Shown: piece by piece, positions 8,080-17,107 of the stretch | Position numbering within the stretch: the stretch's first letter is position 1 | Layout of the letters: the number at the start of each line of letters is the position of its first letter | Assembly: GCF_006345825.1 (NCBI RefSeq) | Contig: NZ_VCIX01000074.1 | Coordinates: forward strand, 37,869 to 101,868 | Reading direction: 5' to 3' | DNA: 64,000 bases | From: Paenibacillus paridis | GTDB lineage: Bacteria > Bacillota > Bacilli > Paenibacillales > Paenibacillaceae | The notes under the pieces: model-generated | Seen by the model: only the letters and a program-made list of their open reading frames with translations | What the model was told of the DNA's origin: nothing | Databases searched by the model: none | Translations under genes and position numbers: made by a program

Positions 8080-9021
8080 ATGCAAAAGGTTAAAATTTTT
8101 TCCGGCACCTCGAACCAGAGGCTTGCCGAGGAGCTATGCAAGGAGCTTGGTCTTCCCCTAGGGAATGTCGCTATTTCACGACAACAAAGCGGCGAAATTC
8201 ATGTTTCCTATGGTGAGCCCATTCGTACCTGTGATGTCTTTATCGTACAATCGCTTTCCCATCCGGTTAACGAGCACCTAATCGAAACGCTCGTCATGAT
8301 TGATGCTGCCAAGCGGGCATCTGCCAAAACCATCAACATTGTAATGCCCTACTATGGTTATGCCCGCCAAGAAAGAAAATCAGCTCCGCGGGAGCCCATC
8401 TCGGCAAAGCTGGTTGCTGATGTGCTTACGACAGTTGGTGCCAACCGTATCATTACCGTTGATTTGCATGCCGATCCGATTCAGGGCTTCTTCGATATTC
8501 CCGTCGATCATTTGACTGCGCTTGATTTGATTATCGAGTACTTAAGAGGCAAAAAAATTAAAAATCCTGTTGTTGTCTCCCCTGACGCAGGTCGAGCAAC
8601 AACAGCAGAAAAGCTTGCTGGCTTGCTGGACTGTCCATTTGCGATCATGATCAAAAACCGGCCGGCGCATAACCAATCCGAGATTACGCATATTATCGGA
8701 GACGTGGAAGATATGACTCCGATTATTATTGAGGACTTGATTGATACAGGAAGCACGATCGTTAACGTAGTCGAAGCGCTTAAGAAAAAAGGCGCACATG
8801 ACTCTTACATATGCGCAACGCATGGACTGTTCTCCGCCAATGCGCTGGAGAAGCTCGATCACCCGAATATTCGGGAGGTTGTCATTACCGATACGATTGA
8901 TATCGGCGAACAGCGTTCCGATAAATTCATTGTTCTGCCGATGTCCCCGCTTCTAGCTACAGCAATCAAAATCATCACCGAAGGCGGCTCCATTGCCACC
9001 TTATTCAAAGCAGGCACCTAA
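8080..9021 (+). CDS. prs: Ribose-phosphate pyrophosphokinase (class I, paralog)
   Basis: Makes 5-phosphoribosyl-1-pyrophosphate from ribose 5-phosphate and ATP for nucleotide, His and Trp synthesis. The 313-residue protein has the two Prs domains. The ATP-binding segment reads PYYGYARQERK where RQDRK is usual. The flexible loop is VVSPDAGRATTAEK and the PRPP loop is IIIEDLIDTGST where DD is usual. The gene stands alone rather than beside glmU/spoVG, the usual place of the housekeeping prs, so it is probably a second copy. AAGGAGG precedes the ATG; promoter and terminator are both visible. Activity is likely but not assured given the two Asp-to-Glu changes. Confidence 0.9.
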   Translation: MQKVKIFSGTSNQRLAEELCKELGLPLGNVAISRQQSGEIHVSYGEPIRTCDVFIVQSLSHPVNEHLIETLVMIDAAKRASAKTINIVMPYYGYARQERKSAPREPISAKLVADVLTTVGANRIITVDLHADPIQGFFDIPVDHLTALDLIIEYLRGKKIKNPVVVSPDAGRATTAEKLAGLLDCPFAIMIKNRPAHNQSEITHIIGDVEDMTPIIIEDLIDTGSTIVNVVEALKKKGAHDSYICATHGLFSANALEKLDHPNIREVVITDTIDIGEQRSDKFIVLPMSPLLATAIKIITEGGSIATLFKAGT

Positions 9022-9063
9022 GTACCACGAAACCTGCTTCTCTATTTACCATAGATGACCTTT

Positions 9064-9093
9064 CCCCCTTCGCACTTTGCGAGGGGGATTTTG
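9064..9093 (+). terminator. Terminator of the PRPP synthetase gene
   Basis: CCCCCTTCGC-ACTTT-GCGAGGGGG followed by ATTTTGTTGTT. Confidence 0.85.
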
Positions 9094-9103
9094 TTGTTCC
9101 TAC

Positions 9104-9132
9104 GTATACTCATGGTAAAGCGTGGCAAAATA
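9104..9132 (+). promoter_or_regulatory. Candidate sigma-G (forespore) promoter of the germination operon
   Basis: GTATA (9104-9108), 17 bases, then CAAAATA (9126-9132) resembles the sigma-G pattern (gyATA, cATnnTA), 45 bases before the first ger gene. GerA-type operons are known sigma-G targets. There is no good sigma-A match here. Confidence 0.5.
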
Positions 9133-9176
9133 AAATAGCTCATCATGACTTCTGAAGGGAAAGGAGGACCTACGCC

Positions 9177-10685
9177 ATGACAAATGAACAGAACGGAAAG
9201 GAAAAGCCTGAACCGGGGGAAGTTATCCGTTTAAGCCTAGACGAAAATCTTACTATCCTTAGAAAGTTATTTTCAGATACTCCGGATTTATTTATTCGAA
9301 CCTTTACCATTAAACAGACCCAAGAGCAAGCAGCACTCCTCTTTATCGATGGGCTGAGCGACCAGCAAGCCATTAATAACGATGTCCTCCGTCCCCTTCA
9401 GGTTCCTACTGAAGCCGGTAAGCCCGGTGATGAGCTCATGATGAACGTAGGCCATATTGTAGAAGAGTCCTGCTGGTCTCAGATTGAAATATCGATTCTT
9501 CACGGGAGCAGCGTTCTGCTCGTCGATGGCAGAGACAAAGCCTATGCGCTAGGAACAGGCGGATGGCCGCAACGCGCGATTGAGGACCCGCAAATGGAGG
9601 CGTCACTAAAGGGCGCCCATCAAGGATTTGTTGAAACAAGCGGGCAAAATATTGCCATGATGCGTCGTTACATCCCTAACCGGGAGTTGAAGATGCGCCG
9701 TCTGATTGTCGGCCGTCGCGGGCAAACCAATGTCACACTCGTATATTTGGAAGATGTGATGAATCCAAAGCTTCTGCAATCCTTGGAGGAGAGAATTCAG
9801 AAAGTCGACGTTGACGTCATCTTAAATACGGGAGAGCTGTCGGAGCTAATCGAGGATAATCCCTACTCGCTTTTTCCTCAGTTCGTTTTAACAGAGCGGC
9901 CGGATTCTGCAGCATCGCAAATTTTGCAAGGCAGATGCGTCGTTATTGTTGACCGCTCCCCTAGCGCACTCGTAGCGCCTGTCAGCTTTTATTCTTATTT
10001 TCAAAGCATCGACGACTATAGCACAAGGTGGTCTATCGCTACCTTTCTACGGCTGCTGCGGTTATTTGCCTTTATTACTGCCGCATTTCTGCCTGCGTTC
10101 TTTATTGCCGTCACCTCTTTTCACATTGAAATCATACCTTTGAAACTTCTGATTACACTAGGGGATTCAAGAGGTCAAGTGCCGTTCCCTCCATTCGTAG
10201 AGGCGATAATAATGGAGATCACATTGGAGATGCTCCGCGAAGCTGGCGTACGGCTTCCGGCTCCCGTTGGGCAAACGGTTGGAATCGTAGGCGGTATCGT
10301 ACTTGGACAAGCGGTCGTTCAAGCGGGGCTAATTAGCAACGTTATGGTCATCGTCGTCGCCTTCACCGCCATATCCTCGTTTATTTTGCCTAACTACGAT
10401 ATGGTCGCTGCGGTACGGTTGATTCGCTTTATTCTCATGGTACTGGCTTCCCTATTCGGATTCGTCGGAATCATCGTCGGTTTAATGACCATGATCGCTC
10501 ACCTGTTAACGCTCAAATCGTTAGGCATGCCTTATGGCAGTCCGCTGGCGCCGGTCCGTTTCGCCGATTGGAAGGACACAATTATACGCGCTCCGCTTTG
10601 GTTGTTAAACAAAAGACCTACGGGCACGTTGGCTAAACAAGATACAACCCAAGCAAATGAAAAGCCGAAGGAGGGCAAACCTTGA
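9177..10685 (+). CDS. Spore germination receptor subunit A (GerA/GerKA family)
   Basis: A-subunit of a spore inner-membrane nutrient receptor, 502 residues, the family length. A soluble N-terminal half (about 1-275, with the typical segment around FIDGLSDQQAINNDVLRPLQ) is followed by membrane helices from about 285 to 440 and a polar tail. The segment DSRGQVPFPPFVEAIIMEITLEMLREAGVRLP is a family hallmark. AAGGAGG precedes the ATG. It is the first gene of a tight A-B-C operon, overlapping the B gene by 4 bases. The germinant cannot be deduced. Confidence 0.93.
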   Translation: MTNEQNGKEKPEPGEVIRLSLDENLTILRKLFSDTPDLFIRTFTIKQTQEQAALLFIDGLSDQQAINNDVLRPLQVPTEAGKPGDELMMNVGHIVEESCWSQIEISILHGSSVLLVDGRDKAYALGTGGWPQRAIEDPQMEASLKGAHQGFVETSGQNIAMMRRYIPNRELKMRRLIVGRRGQTNVTLVYLEDVMNPKLLQSLEERIQKVDVDVILNTGELSELIEDNPYSLFPQFVLTERPDSAASQILQGRCVVIVDRSPSALVAPVSFYSYFQSIDDYSTRWSIATFLRLLRLFAFITAAFLPAFFIAVTSFHIEIIPLKLLITLGDSRGQVPFPPFVEAIIMEITLEMLREAGVRLPAPVGQTVGIVGGIVLGQAVVQAGLISNVMVIVVAFTAISSFILPNYDMVAAVRLIRFILMVLASLFGFVGIIVGLMTMIAHLLTLKSLGMPYGSPLAPVRFADWKDTIIRAPLWLLNKRPTGTLAKQDTTQANEKPKEGKP

Positions 10686-11782
10686 TCAATACCGAAAAAA
10701 ATAGTATTACGTCCATGCAGTTTATTTTTATTATTTCCGGTATTCAGATCAGCGTAGCGGTTCTCTCTTTGCCAAGAAAGCTAGCGGAAGCAGCCGGTAC
10801 TGACGGCTTGCTTGCCCTTCCACTCGGGTATTTACTTAATCTTCTATGCGGCTATATCATTATTATGGTCATGAGGAAAAGCTCGGAGAAAACGCTATTC
10901 GATACGGTTTCCAAAACAATGGGAACATGGGTCGGAAAAGGTTTTGCCCTGCTGATGGCTTTCTATTTCCTGCATTTGATGTATGACGGACTGGTTCGGG
11001 CTATCCTCATTGTTAAGACTTGGCTTATGCCGAACACACAAGGCTATGTCTTGTTGATTCTTCTGTTATTTCCTGCCTACAAGATCGCTTTAGGCGGCCC
11101 TCGTATACTAGGAAGATATGCCGAACTGGTAGCCGTTATCTCGTGCTGGCTGCCCTTCGTTTATTTATTCACCTTAAAATATGCTCACTGGCTAAACCTG
11201 CTGCCGCTCTTCAAGGACGGCTTCCTGCCTGTACTAACTGCTGTGAAAGCAACGATCTACCCCAGCCTTGGCATCATTGCGGTATTTATTTTTTACCCCT
11301 ATTTGCAAAAAAAAGAAAAGGCTGTTAGCTCTCTAATTATATCGAATTCGATCACCATGTTTGTGTATATTTTCATTACAACGATATGCTTCGTTTATTA
11401 TAGCCCGCATGAAAGCACGGTTTATAATGATCCGATCATCAGTATATTGAAAACGATTGAGTTTCGGTTTATCGAGCGAATCGAGATCCCGTTTATTTCC
11501 TTTTATCTTTTCGTATTTTCGTTAGTGTGGATTCCTTGCATGTATATTGCCTCCTTCTGCATGAGTTTGGTCTTTGGATTAAGCGACCACCGTTTACCGC
11601 TTCGCGTATTGGTCATTGTGCTTGCCATTGGTACTTTCTTCTACCTGCCGACCTATAATCAAAGCGATAAAATCGAATTATGGCTTGCCCGCTTCGGTTT
11701 TGGCATGGAGTATATTTTGCCGGGCCTGCTGCTCATTTATTTAACCCTATATAAACGACTTCACCGGAGGGCCGAATCATGA
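10682..11782 (+). CDS. Spore germination receptor subunit B (GerB/GerKB family permease)
   Basis: A 366-residue integral membrane protein of the APC-superfamily endospore germination permeases, with about ten hydrophobic helices; this subunit is thought to contribute to germinant recognition. It starts with TTG at 10682 after AAGGAGG, the codon overlapping the stop of the A gene, and ends in an ATGA overlap with the C gene. Expression is therefore translationally coupled. Confidence 0.92.
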   Translation: MINTEKNSITSMQFIFIISGIQISVAVLSLPRKLAEAAGTDGLLALPLGYLLNLLCGYIIIMVMRKSSEKTLFDTVSKTMGTWVGKGFALLMAFYFLHLMYDGLVRAILIVKTWLMPNTQGYVLLILLLFPAYKIALGGPRILGRYAELVAVISCWLPFVYLFTLKYAHWLNLLPLFKDGFLPVLTAVKATIYPSLGIIAVFIFYPYLQKKEKAVSSLIISNSITMFVYIFITTICFVYYSPHESTVYNDPIISILKTIEFRFIERIEIPFISFYLFVFSLVWIPCMYIASFCMSLVFGLSDHRLPLRVLVIVLAIGTFFYLPTYNQSDKIELWLARFGFGMEYILPGLLLIYLTLYKRLHRRAES

Positions 11783-12903
11783 GACGGACGAAAACTTGCG
11801 TATGCGCTATCCTTGCCGCTGTTTGCCTCTTCGCTACCGCGTGCAGTGATCAATTATATTTAGAAAATGCGGCAACACCTCTCGCTCTTGGCATGGATTT
11901 GGACAAAAACGACAAGTTTCATTTTTACGGCACCGTCCCGGTTTTCAGCAAAAACATAAGAAAAAAAAGCCAGGAGATCGCCGGAACGGCCGAGTCTCTC
12001 CGTCAGTCAAGATCCTTTCAGGATGCTCAAACCGCTGGTACAATACAAGGTCGCAATTACCAGGTAATTTTGCTAGGCAGGCGTTTATTGCAGCATGACG
12101 ATTGGTTCGCTATGCTCGACGTACTGTTTCGCGATGCAAGAAATACGATCACCGACCGGATGATTGCCGTAGATGGATCTGTGACGGATGTCATTTATTT
12201 AAACCCACCGGATCAGCCTCTTTTGCCGATTTTGCTGAGAGGGATGGTGGATACCAAAACGAAAAGATCTGAAACCTACTCCACTACTGCTCAAGAGCTG
12301 CACCGCCAATTTTTCGATAAAGGGGTCACTCCCTATATTGCCGAAATCAAAATCGTAAATAAACAAGTTCAATTAAAAGGCTCGGCTTTGCTGGATGCAA
12401 AGGGGAAATATGCGATGTCGTTAAATGCGCAAGAAACGATACTGCTCAATCTTTTGCAAAAGCAGGCTGATCCCGGCTACAGCCTGTCTTTTCACATTCC
12501 TGATAAACCGATTAAACCTCCTTTCGAAACCGACATGTTCAGCTTTACGGGAGGGAAACCAAAAACAAAAATCAAGACCGGTTATGAAAATGGGAAATTC
12601 AAATTTGACATCCATATCAAAACCAAAATCGGCCTCTCCGAGCATCTCTTTCCCTTTAATGTAGCACAAGATGCGAAGTCATTGGAGAAGCAGGCTTCTG
12701 CACTTATGGAGAAACAAATCGAGGAGCTAATTCAAAAAATGCAGAGGCATAAGGTAGATCCTATAGGCCTTGGCGTATATGCAAGAGCCAAGAAATATAA
12801 ACAGTACATTAAGGTCGAAGAGGATTGGCCGGAGGCTTTCTCGCATGCTGAGGTAAATGTTAAAGTGAAGCTATCCATATCGGCTATGGGACCTGTGAAG
12901 TAA
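11779..12903 (+). CDS. Spore germination receptor subunit C (Ger(x)C lipoprotein)
   Basis: A 374-residue lipoprotein of the Ger(x)C family. A signal peptide ends in the lipobox LFATAC (Cys22), and the mature protein carries the family's beta-rich N-domain and C-terminal domain. It would be lipid-anchored on the outer face of the spore inner membrane in complex with the A and B subunits. ATGA overlap with the B gene confirms the operon. Only a minus-strand terminator follows, shared with the convergent DUF3891 gene. Confidence 0.92.
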   Translation: MRRTKTCVCAILAAVCLFATACSDQLYLENAATPLALGMDLDKNDKFHFYGTVPVFSKNIRKKSQEIAGTAESLRQSRSFQDAQTAGTIQGRNYQVILLGRRLLQHDDWFAMLDVLFRDARNTITDRMIAVDGSVTDVIYLNPPDQPLLPILLRGMVDTKTKRSETYSTTAQELHRQFFDKGVTPYIAEIKIVNKQVQLKGSALLDAKGKYAMSLNAQETILLNLLQKQADPGYSLSFHIPDKPIKPPFETDMFSFTGGKPKTKIKTGYENGKFKFDIHIKTKIGLSEHLFPFNVAQDAKSLEKQASALMEKQIEELIQKMQRHKVDPIGLGVYARAKKYKQYIKVEEDWPEAFSHAEVNVKVKLSISAMGPVK

Positions 12904-12916
12904 TCCGAAATTAAAC

Positions 12917-12951
12917 ACAAAAAAGGCTACCGCCTTTATTAGACGGTAGCC
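12917..12951 (-). terminator. Terminator of the chorismate mutase-DUF3891 operon
   Basis: A minus-strand stem GGCTACCG/CGGTAGCC (12925-12951) is followed by a T run of six or more (12917-12924). It may also help stop the convergent ger transcript. Confidence 0.85.
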
Positions 12952-12968
12952 TCTGTGCCTCGATGCCC

Positions 12969-13733
12969 TTACTCGACCTGTTTCGGTTGAAAACGCAGCT
13001 TATGCTCCCGAGTCTCTTCATCCTGGTAAGCTGCAGCGATGCCAGATTTGGAGATCGCAGCCTTGCTTACCTCCTTATACAAAAGAGTGGTATCCACTAC
13101 TTTCGTGAACGGAAACGGATCCAGTTCAATGATATGCGGCCCCTTCCAATCGGCGAGCAAGGAGGTTTGCCCTGAACGATCGAACCAGTAAGGGAATCCT
13201 TTGGCAAACCACTCGTAATTTTGACGAGGTGTGCCCGGCTGCTCCATGCAAACAAATAAAGACAGCTCATCACATAGCAGCAGCGCCTTGGCATGTAGCT
13301 GAAGCAGCTTCACATCCAGCCCTAGCTGCTCAATAATTGAGCTCTGACGCGAGAATTCCCGTTCCACAAACGGAATCGTATCCTCGTTTCTGAATCTCTC
13401 GGCAAGCGTCGTATAGAGAATACTGCCAAGCAAGGCAGCATATTCACTTGTTTCCTGCACACGGTCCAACCCTTTGGAGTAAAAGGTAAACCTGATGTTT
13501 CCCGGGAAATCACGGAAAGAAAATGGGGCATTTGCTGCATCATTCCAAAGCGGAATCCGGTCGAGATCTATCCAACTGCTGTCGTGCTCATACGCGGCAT
13601 AATCAAGCTTAGCTTTGAGCTCAGCGCTATGAAACAGCTCTCCTTGCCAAGCACTAACAAGATCGCCGGATATGCGCGCGTGATCATGCTGTGCAATGAG
13701 GATGAAAACATCTTCCTTCTCGTATACGATCAT
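12969..13733 (-). CDS. DUF3891 family protein
   Basis: A 254-residue cytoplasmic protein matching DUF3891. The N-terminus ILIAQHDHARISGDL and AAYEHDSSW carry conserved His/Asp residues that recall an HD-like metal site. No function is established. AAGGAGG precedes the ATG. It is downstream of the chorismate-mutase-like gene by 37 bases, so the two are probably one transcript, ending at the terminator at 12917-12951. Confidence 0.75.
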   Translation of the reverse strand: MIVYEKEDVFILIAQHDHARISGDLVSAWQGELFHSAELKAKLDYAAYEHDSSWIDLDRIPLWNDAANAPFSFRDFPGNIRFTFYSKGLDRVQETSEYAALLGSILYTTLAERFRNEDTIPFVEREFSRQSSIIEQLGLDVKLLQLHAKALLLCDELSLFVCMEQPGTPRQNYEWFAKGFPYWFDRSGQTSLLADWKGPHIIELDPFPFTKVVDTTLLYKEVSKAAISKSGIAAAYQDEETREHKLRFQPKQVE

Positions 13734-13770
13734 CGTTGTCCTCCTTCTCAGCGTGACACAAAATATGGGA

Positions 13771-14088
13771 TCAGGCTTCTATTTTTTCCAGTTGATTATT
13801 TTGCGAATAGGCTTGTTCAATATCCTTATGCCGTGAAATGACGACATCCATCAAACATCTATATATGGTAGCCGCATATTCCGGGTCCAGCTCTTTACTG
13901 GCTGCCAACCGCGTAATCTTTTCAAATTGCTTCGATTCTCGGCTTGAGTCCTGTGCTGCAAGCTGATTCATTGCTTTATAGATACCCACTTCTTCCGTTA
14001 ATTGAAACCGTTTTGCAAGCAAAGAAATGATCTCCTCGTCTAATTGATCAATCCCTTGCCTTAATCCATCTAGTTTGGAAGCTTCCAT
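13771..14088 (-). CDS. Chorismate mutase, type II (AroQ fold)
   Basis: A 105-residue all-helical protein. The N-terminal helix LRQGIDQLDEEIISLLAKRFQLTEEVGIYKA has the Arg, Arg and Lys positions used by AroQ enzymes to bind chorismate, and SRES around residue 50 supplies the second Arg-Glu. The position of the C-terminal catalytic Gln is occupied by HKDIEQ, so the alignment there is uncertain. It would convert chorismate to prephenate, but no aromatic biosynthesis gene is nearby and a salvage or secondary role is possible. GGGAGAGG precedes the ATG. Confidence 0.75.
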   Translation of the reverse strand: MEASKLDGLRQGIDQLDEEIISLLAKRFQLTEEVGIYKAMNQLAAQDSSRESKQFEKITRLAASKELDPEYAATIYRCLMDVVISRHKDIEQAYSQNNQLEKIEA

Positions 14089-14165
14089 TACGCCTCTCCC
14101 TCATCTGTCAGTTTTCCTATTATTGTACCATTTCATCATCCCTAGTAGGTATGGTGAAATCGATT

Positions 14166-14630
14166 TTATTTGAATATTTTATTCATTTGAACGTAATACT
14201 CCGCTTCATTAAACGTCATCTGCGGCACTTTCTCCAGCCTTTCCACTTCAGAGCCAATTGCCTGATAGCCACCCAACAGATTCTGCCTCATACTCTGATC
14301 ACAGCCAATTCTCCGCCAAATGATGAGATCTCCTTGTTTAGCAACCTCAGCTATGATTAATGTGCACCATAAATCGCAATCATCCGGACACATTAGGATC
14401 GGAATGGTTTCTATCCCTTTGGAGGATTGATATCTGCTTAGAAGGAATGACCTCTGTTCTAGATCATGGACCCAATTTAATAGAGTAGGAATGAGGCCAA
14501 GAACCTGTTTGTCAGGATAAACGCGATGGAGCAATACATCTAATGGAACATCGTCAATAACGATACCTAAATGCTCATCCGTGCAATACTCGCTTCTTAA
14601 AATTTTAACTTCAATACGATTCTCCGCCAA
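14166..14630 (-). CDS. Unrecognised 154-residue protein
   Basis: No family was recognised. The protein is soluble, with no signal peptide or membrane segment. It has a Cys-rich stretch (MCPDDCDLWCTLIIAEV) and a WRRIGCDQS segment that could form a metal or redox site, though this is speculative. Translation probably starts at TTG 14630, seven bases after GGGGA. A near-ideal sigma-A promoter lies at 14726-14754, so the gene is very likely expressed on its own. Confidence 0.65.
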   Translation of the reverse strand: MAENRIEVKILRSEYCTDEHLGIVIDDVPLDVLLHRVYPDKQVLGLIPTLLNWVHDLEQRSFLLSRYQSSKGIETIPILMCPDDCDLWCTLIIAEVAKQGDLIIWRRIGCDQSMRQNLLGGYQAIGSEVERLEKVPQMTFNEAEYYVQMNKIFK

Positions 14631-14725
14631 TTTCGGTTCCCCAATCAGGAATAATTTTGTATAACCAGCGCATCATTTCGTCATAAAGTCTTGAAGCGAC
14701 ACTTTGATTTGGTCTGTCGTTTCAA

Positions 14726-14754
14726 ATTATTGCGTTAATCCCCTCTTATGTCAA
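14726..14754 (-). promoter_or_regulatory. Strong sigma-A promoter of the unknown gene
   Basis: On the minus strand, TTGACA (14749-14754), a 17-base spacer and AATAAT (14726-14731), about 95 bases upstream of the TTG start. Confidence 0.8.
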
Positions 14755-14804
14755 ACATAACCAACTAACGAAACAAATCCTTTAGCCTAAAATAACTTAT
14801 TTCA

Positions 14805-14841
14805 AAAAATAAAAAAGGCCAACCAGGCATGCTGGCTAACC
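14805..14841 (-). terminator. Terminator of the luciferase-like monooxygenase gene
   Basis: A 10-bp minus-strand stem, GGTTAGCCAG with CTGGTTGGCC (three G-U pairs), is followed by TTTTTTATTTTTT. A second hairpin, CCCGGTCAT/ATGAACGGG, lies between it and the stop codon. Confidence 0.75.
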
Positions 14842-14902
14842 TAATCATACGTATAGCAACCCCGTTCATGGATGACCGGGACCATTTTTTTCTTAGCGCA
14901 CA

Positions 14903-16063
14903 TTATTTATGCTGATGAGCTGGTTTCATCGTTGCATTCCTGATCTCTCTCCGCACGACAGGTGCAACCTTTGTGGCTAGCAGCTCGATCGAAGTCGCAA
15001 CCTTCGAGAAGGGAATTCCGCCTATATCGAATTGTGCCATAAACCGGTGATGTCCAAAAATCTCATGCTGCGCCAAAATCTTCTCGATAATTTGCTCGGG
15101 ACTTCCTACCGCAAGCGCATTGATTGGGCTGGCCAGTTGCTCGAAGCGCTCTCTGGTCAGTTGCTCGCCTCTGGCGTTTCCGCCCATGAAGTTTTCTAAA
15201 TAATAGGCATAATAGGGATAATATTCATCCTTGGCCTGCTGTGTTGTGGACGCAATATAGCCATGGCTTGTAATCGCCACTTTCAACGACTTCTGATTAT
15301 GACCTGCCTGCATGCCGGCTGACCTATATACGTCAACCAACGGCTTGAAATACGAAGGATCACCGCCAAGAATCGCAAGCGCCATACCCGTGCCTAGCGT
15401 ACCCGCAAGCTCTGCGCTCTGAGGCGTACCGCCAACGCCAACCCATACAGGCAATCGCGGCTGCAGTGGACGAGGAGAGATCTCGGCATCTAGAAGCGCC
15501 GAGCGGTAGCTACCGCTCCAAGTCGTTTTATCCGCTTCGCCTAGCTCAAGCAGCAGCTTGATTTTTTCATTAAACAGCTGCTTATACTCACTAAGCTCAT
15601 AGCCGAACAAAGGAAATGATTCCACATATGCTCCTCGTCCGGCAATAATCTCCGCCCGGCCATCGGATAGCAAGTCCAAGGTTGCAAAATCCTCAAATAC
15701 CCTAACTGGATCGGAAGTTCCCAGCACTGTAGTCGCGCTAGTCAACCGAATGCGCTTGGTCGCTTGGGCAATCGCTGCCAATACGACAGGCGGAGAAGTT
15801 AGGACGAAGTCCAAACGATGATGCTCCCCAACGCCAAATAGATCAATACCCGCTTCGTCCGCCAGCTTCGCTGCCGCTACGATTTCTTTCATGCGGTCGC
15901 GTGCGCTAATGGCTTGACCGGTAACCGGATTCATGCTGAGATCTCCGAGCGTATAAATGCCAAATTCAAACGGCTCAACACACTCACCAGGCTGTGCAGT
16001 TTCTTTCTGTAATTCCTCTTTGATGATAAACACCGCTTTCATTGCTTTTATATGCAAAGACAT
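14903..16063 (-). CDS. Luciferase-like flavin monooxygenase (LLM class)
   Basis: A 386-residue TIM-barrel oxidoreductase of the bacterial-luciferase superfamily, expected to use reduced FMN or F420-like flavin. Family features are FEFGIYTLGDLSMNP, GVGEHHRLDF, ATTVLGTSDPVRVFEDFATLDLLSDGRAEI and GRGAYVESFPLFGY. The first 30 residues before FEFGIYTL are extra compared with most relatives, and the ribosome site is poor, so the true start could be internal. The upstream inverted repeat TTACTT-N5-AAGTAA matches that before azoR, which suggests a common stress regulon. The substrate is unknown. Confidence 0.85.
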   Translation of the reverse strand: MSLHIKAMKAVFIIKEELQKETAQPGECVEPFEFGIYTLGDLSMNPVTGQAISARDRMKEIVAAAKLADEAGIDLFGVGEHHRLDFVLTSPPVVLAAIAQATKRIRLTSATTVLGTSDPVRVFEDFATLDLLSDGRAEIIAGRGAYVESFPLFGYELSEYKQLFNEKIKLLLELGEADKTTWSGSYRSALLDAEISPRPLQPRLPVWVGVGGTPQSAELAGTLGTGMALAILGGDPSYFKPLVDVYRSAGMQAGHNQKSLKVAITSHGYIASTTQQAKDEYYPYYAYYLENFMGGNARGEQLTRERFEQLASPINALAVGSPEQIIEKILAQHEIFGHHRFMAQFDIGGIPFSKVATSIELLATKVAPVVRREIRNATMKPAHQHK

Positions 16064-16088
16064 CAAGTGTCTTTATTCAATTACTTAG

Positions 16089-16105
16089 TTACTTTACGTA
16101 AGTAA
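16089..16105. promoter_or_regulatory. Inverted-repeat operator upstream of the LLM monooxygenase
   Basis: TTACTT-TACGT-AAGTAA, a perfect 6-bp inverted repeat with a 5-base spacer, 26 bases before the start. Further AAGTTA/TAACTT half-sites follow to 16135. The architecture equals the site at 3242-3258. Confidence 0.55.
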
Positions 16106-16188
16106 TATTACATAAGTTATTAAGTTACGTCAAGTTAACGAGTATTCGATTTCCTTATTTCCCGGCACCTTAGCCTATACAAATAAGA

Positions 16189-16212
16189 CTGACACAAGTT
16201 TCCTTGTATCAG
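16189..16212 (-). terminator. Terminator of the sugar ABC transporter operon
   Basis: A minus-strand stem CTGATACAAG-GAAA-CTTGTGTCAG with TCTTATTTG behind it, 68 bases after the last permease gene. Confidence 0.65.
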
Positions 16213-16279
16213 CCTTTTCATTATAAACTAAATTGTGATTGTTCATAATAGGCAAGCACCTCGATAGCCTGTCTTGCCG

Positions 16280-17107
16280 TTATCCTTTAACTGCACCCTC
16301 GGCAATCCCATGCATGATGAAGCGTTGGAAAAATGAATAGATAATGATCACCGGAATCGCAGTCAGCACAAGCGCCGCCAGGATTAGCGACCATTCTTTG
16401 TTATATTCGCCGAACAGTGTATTCGTGGACAGGATTAACGTGTAATTGCTGGTATCCGTAAGCATAAGGAGCGGCAGCAAGAAGTCATTCCATATCCAAA
16501 GAAAATCAAGAATGGAGATCGTTACCGTAATCGGTACGAGCAGTGGAAAAATAATTTTGAAAAACGTTTGGTATTCATTACAGCCGTCAATTTGGGCAGC
16601 TTCTTCAAGCTCTCTAGGGATTGACTTAACAAATCCGTGGTAGAGGAAAATCGCCATGTTGACGCCAAGCCCAATGTATATGATTGCAAGCCCATACGTG
16701 CTGCCTTGAACGGACAAGGCTTTGGCCATTCTAGTCAATGGGATCATGATCGAATGAAACGGAACGAGCATGGAAGCAATAAACAAGAAGAAAATAAAAC
16801 TGCTGATTTTTCCGCTCGTTCTGGAAAGCTTATAACCGGCCAATGCGGCGCAAAAAACAATCCCAGCGATTCCGATGACGGAAATGACAATCGAGTTCAC
16901 CGTGCTGTTCAATAAATTAATTTGATTGAAAGCATCTGCATAGTTGTTGAAATGAAGCTTGGTTGGCAAAGAAATGAACGATTTAAACATTTCTCCCTGC
17001 GTTTTGAACGAGTTGATAATCGCAAGATAAATAGGAAAGAAAGAGATTGCCGCCCCGATAGACAGGATGACCGTAATCAGAATGGAGGATGCTTTGTTCT
17101 GCCTCAT
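16280..17107 (-). CDS. Carbohydrate ABC transporter permease (MalG-like, CUT1)
   Basis: A 275-residue permease with six membrane helices and the EAA loop ELEEAAQIDGCNEYQTFFKIIFPLLVP, which contacts the transport ATPase. It ends with the family's AEGAVKG tail. It overlaps the upstream permease gene by ATGA. As usual for CUT1 systems no ATPase is encoded in the operon, so a shared MsmX-type ATPase elsewhere is expected. Confidence 0.92.
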   Translation of the reverse strand: MRQNKASSILITVILSIGAAISFFPIYLAIINSFKTQGEMFKSFISLPTKLHFNNYADAFNQINLLNSTVNSIVISVIGIAGIVFCAALAGYKLSRTSGKISSFIFFLFIASMLVPFHSIMIPLTRMAKALSVQGSTYGLAIIYIGLGVNMAIFLYHGFVKSIPRELEEAAQIDGCNEYQTFFKIIFPLLVPITVTISILDFLWIWNDFLLPLLMLTDTSNYTLILSTNTLFGEYNKEWSLILAALVLTAIPVIIIYSFFQRFIMHGIAEGAVKG

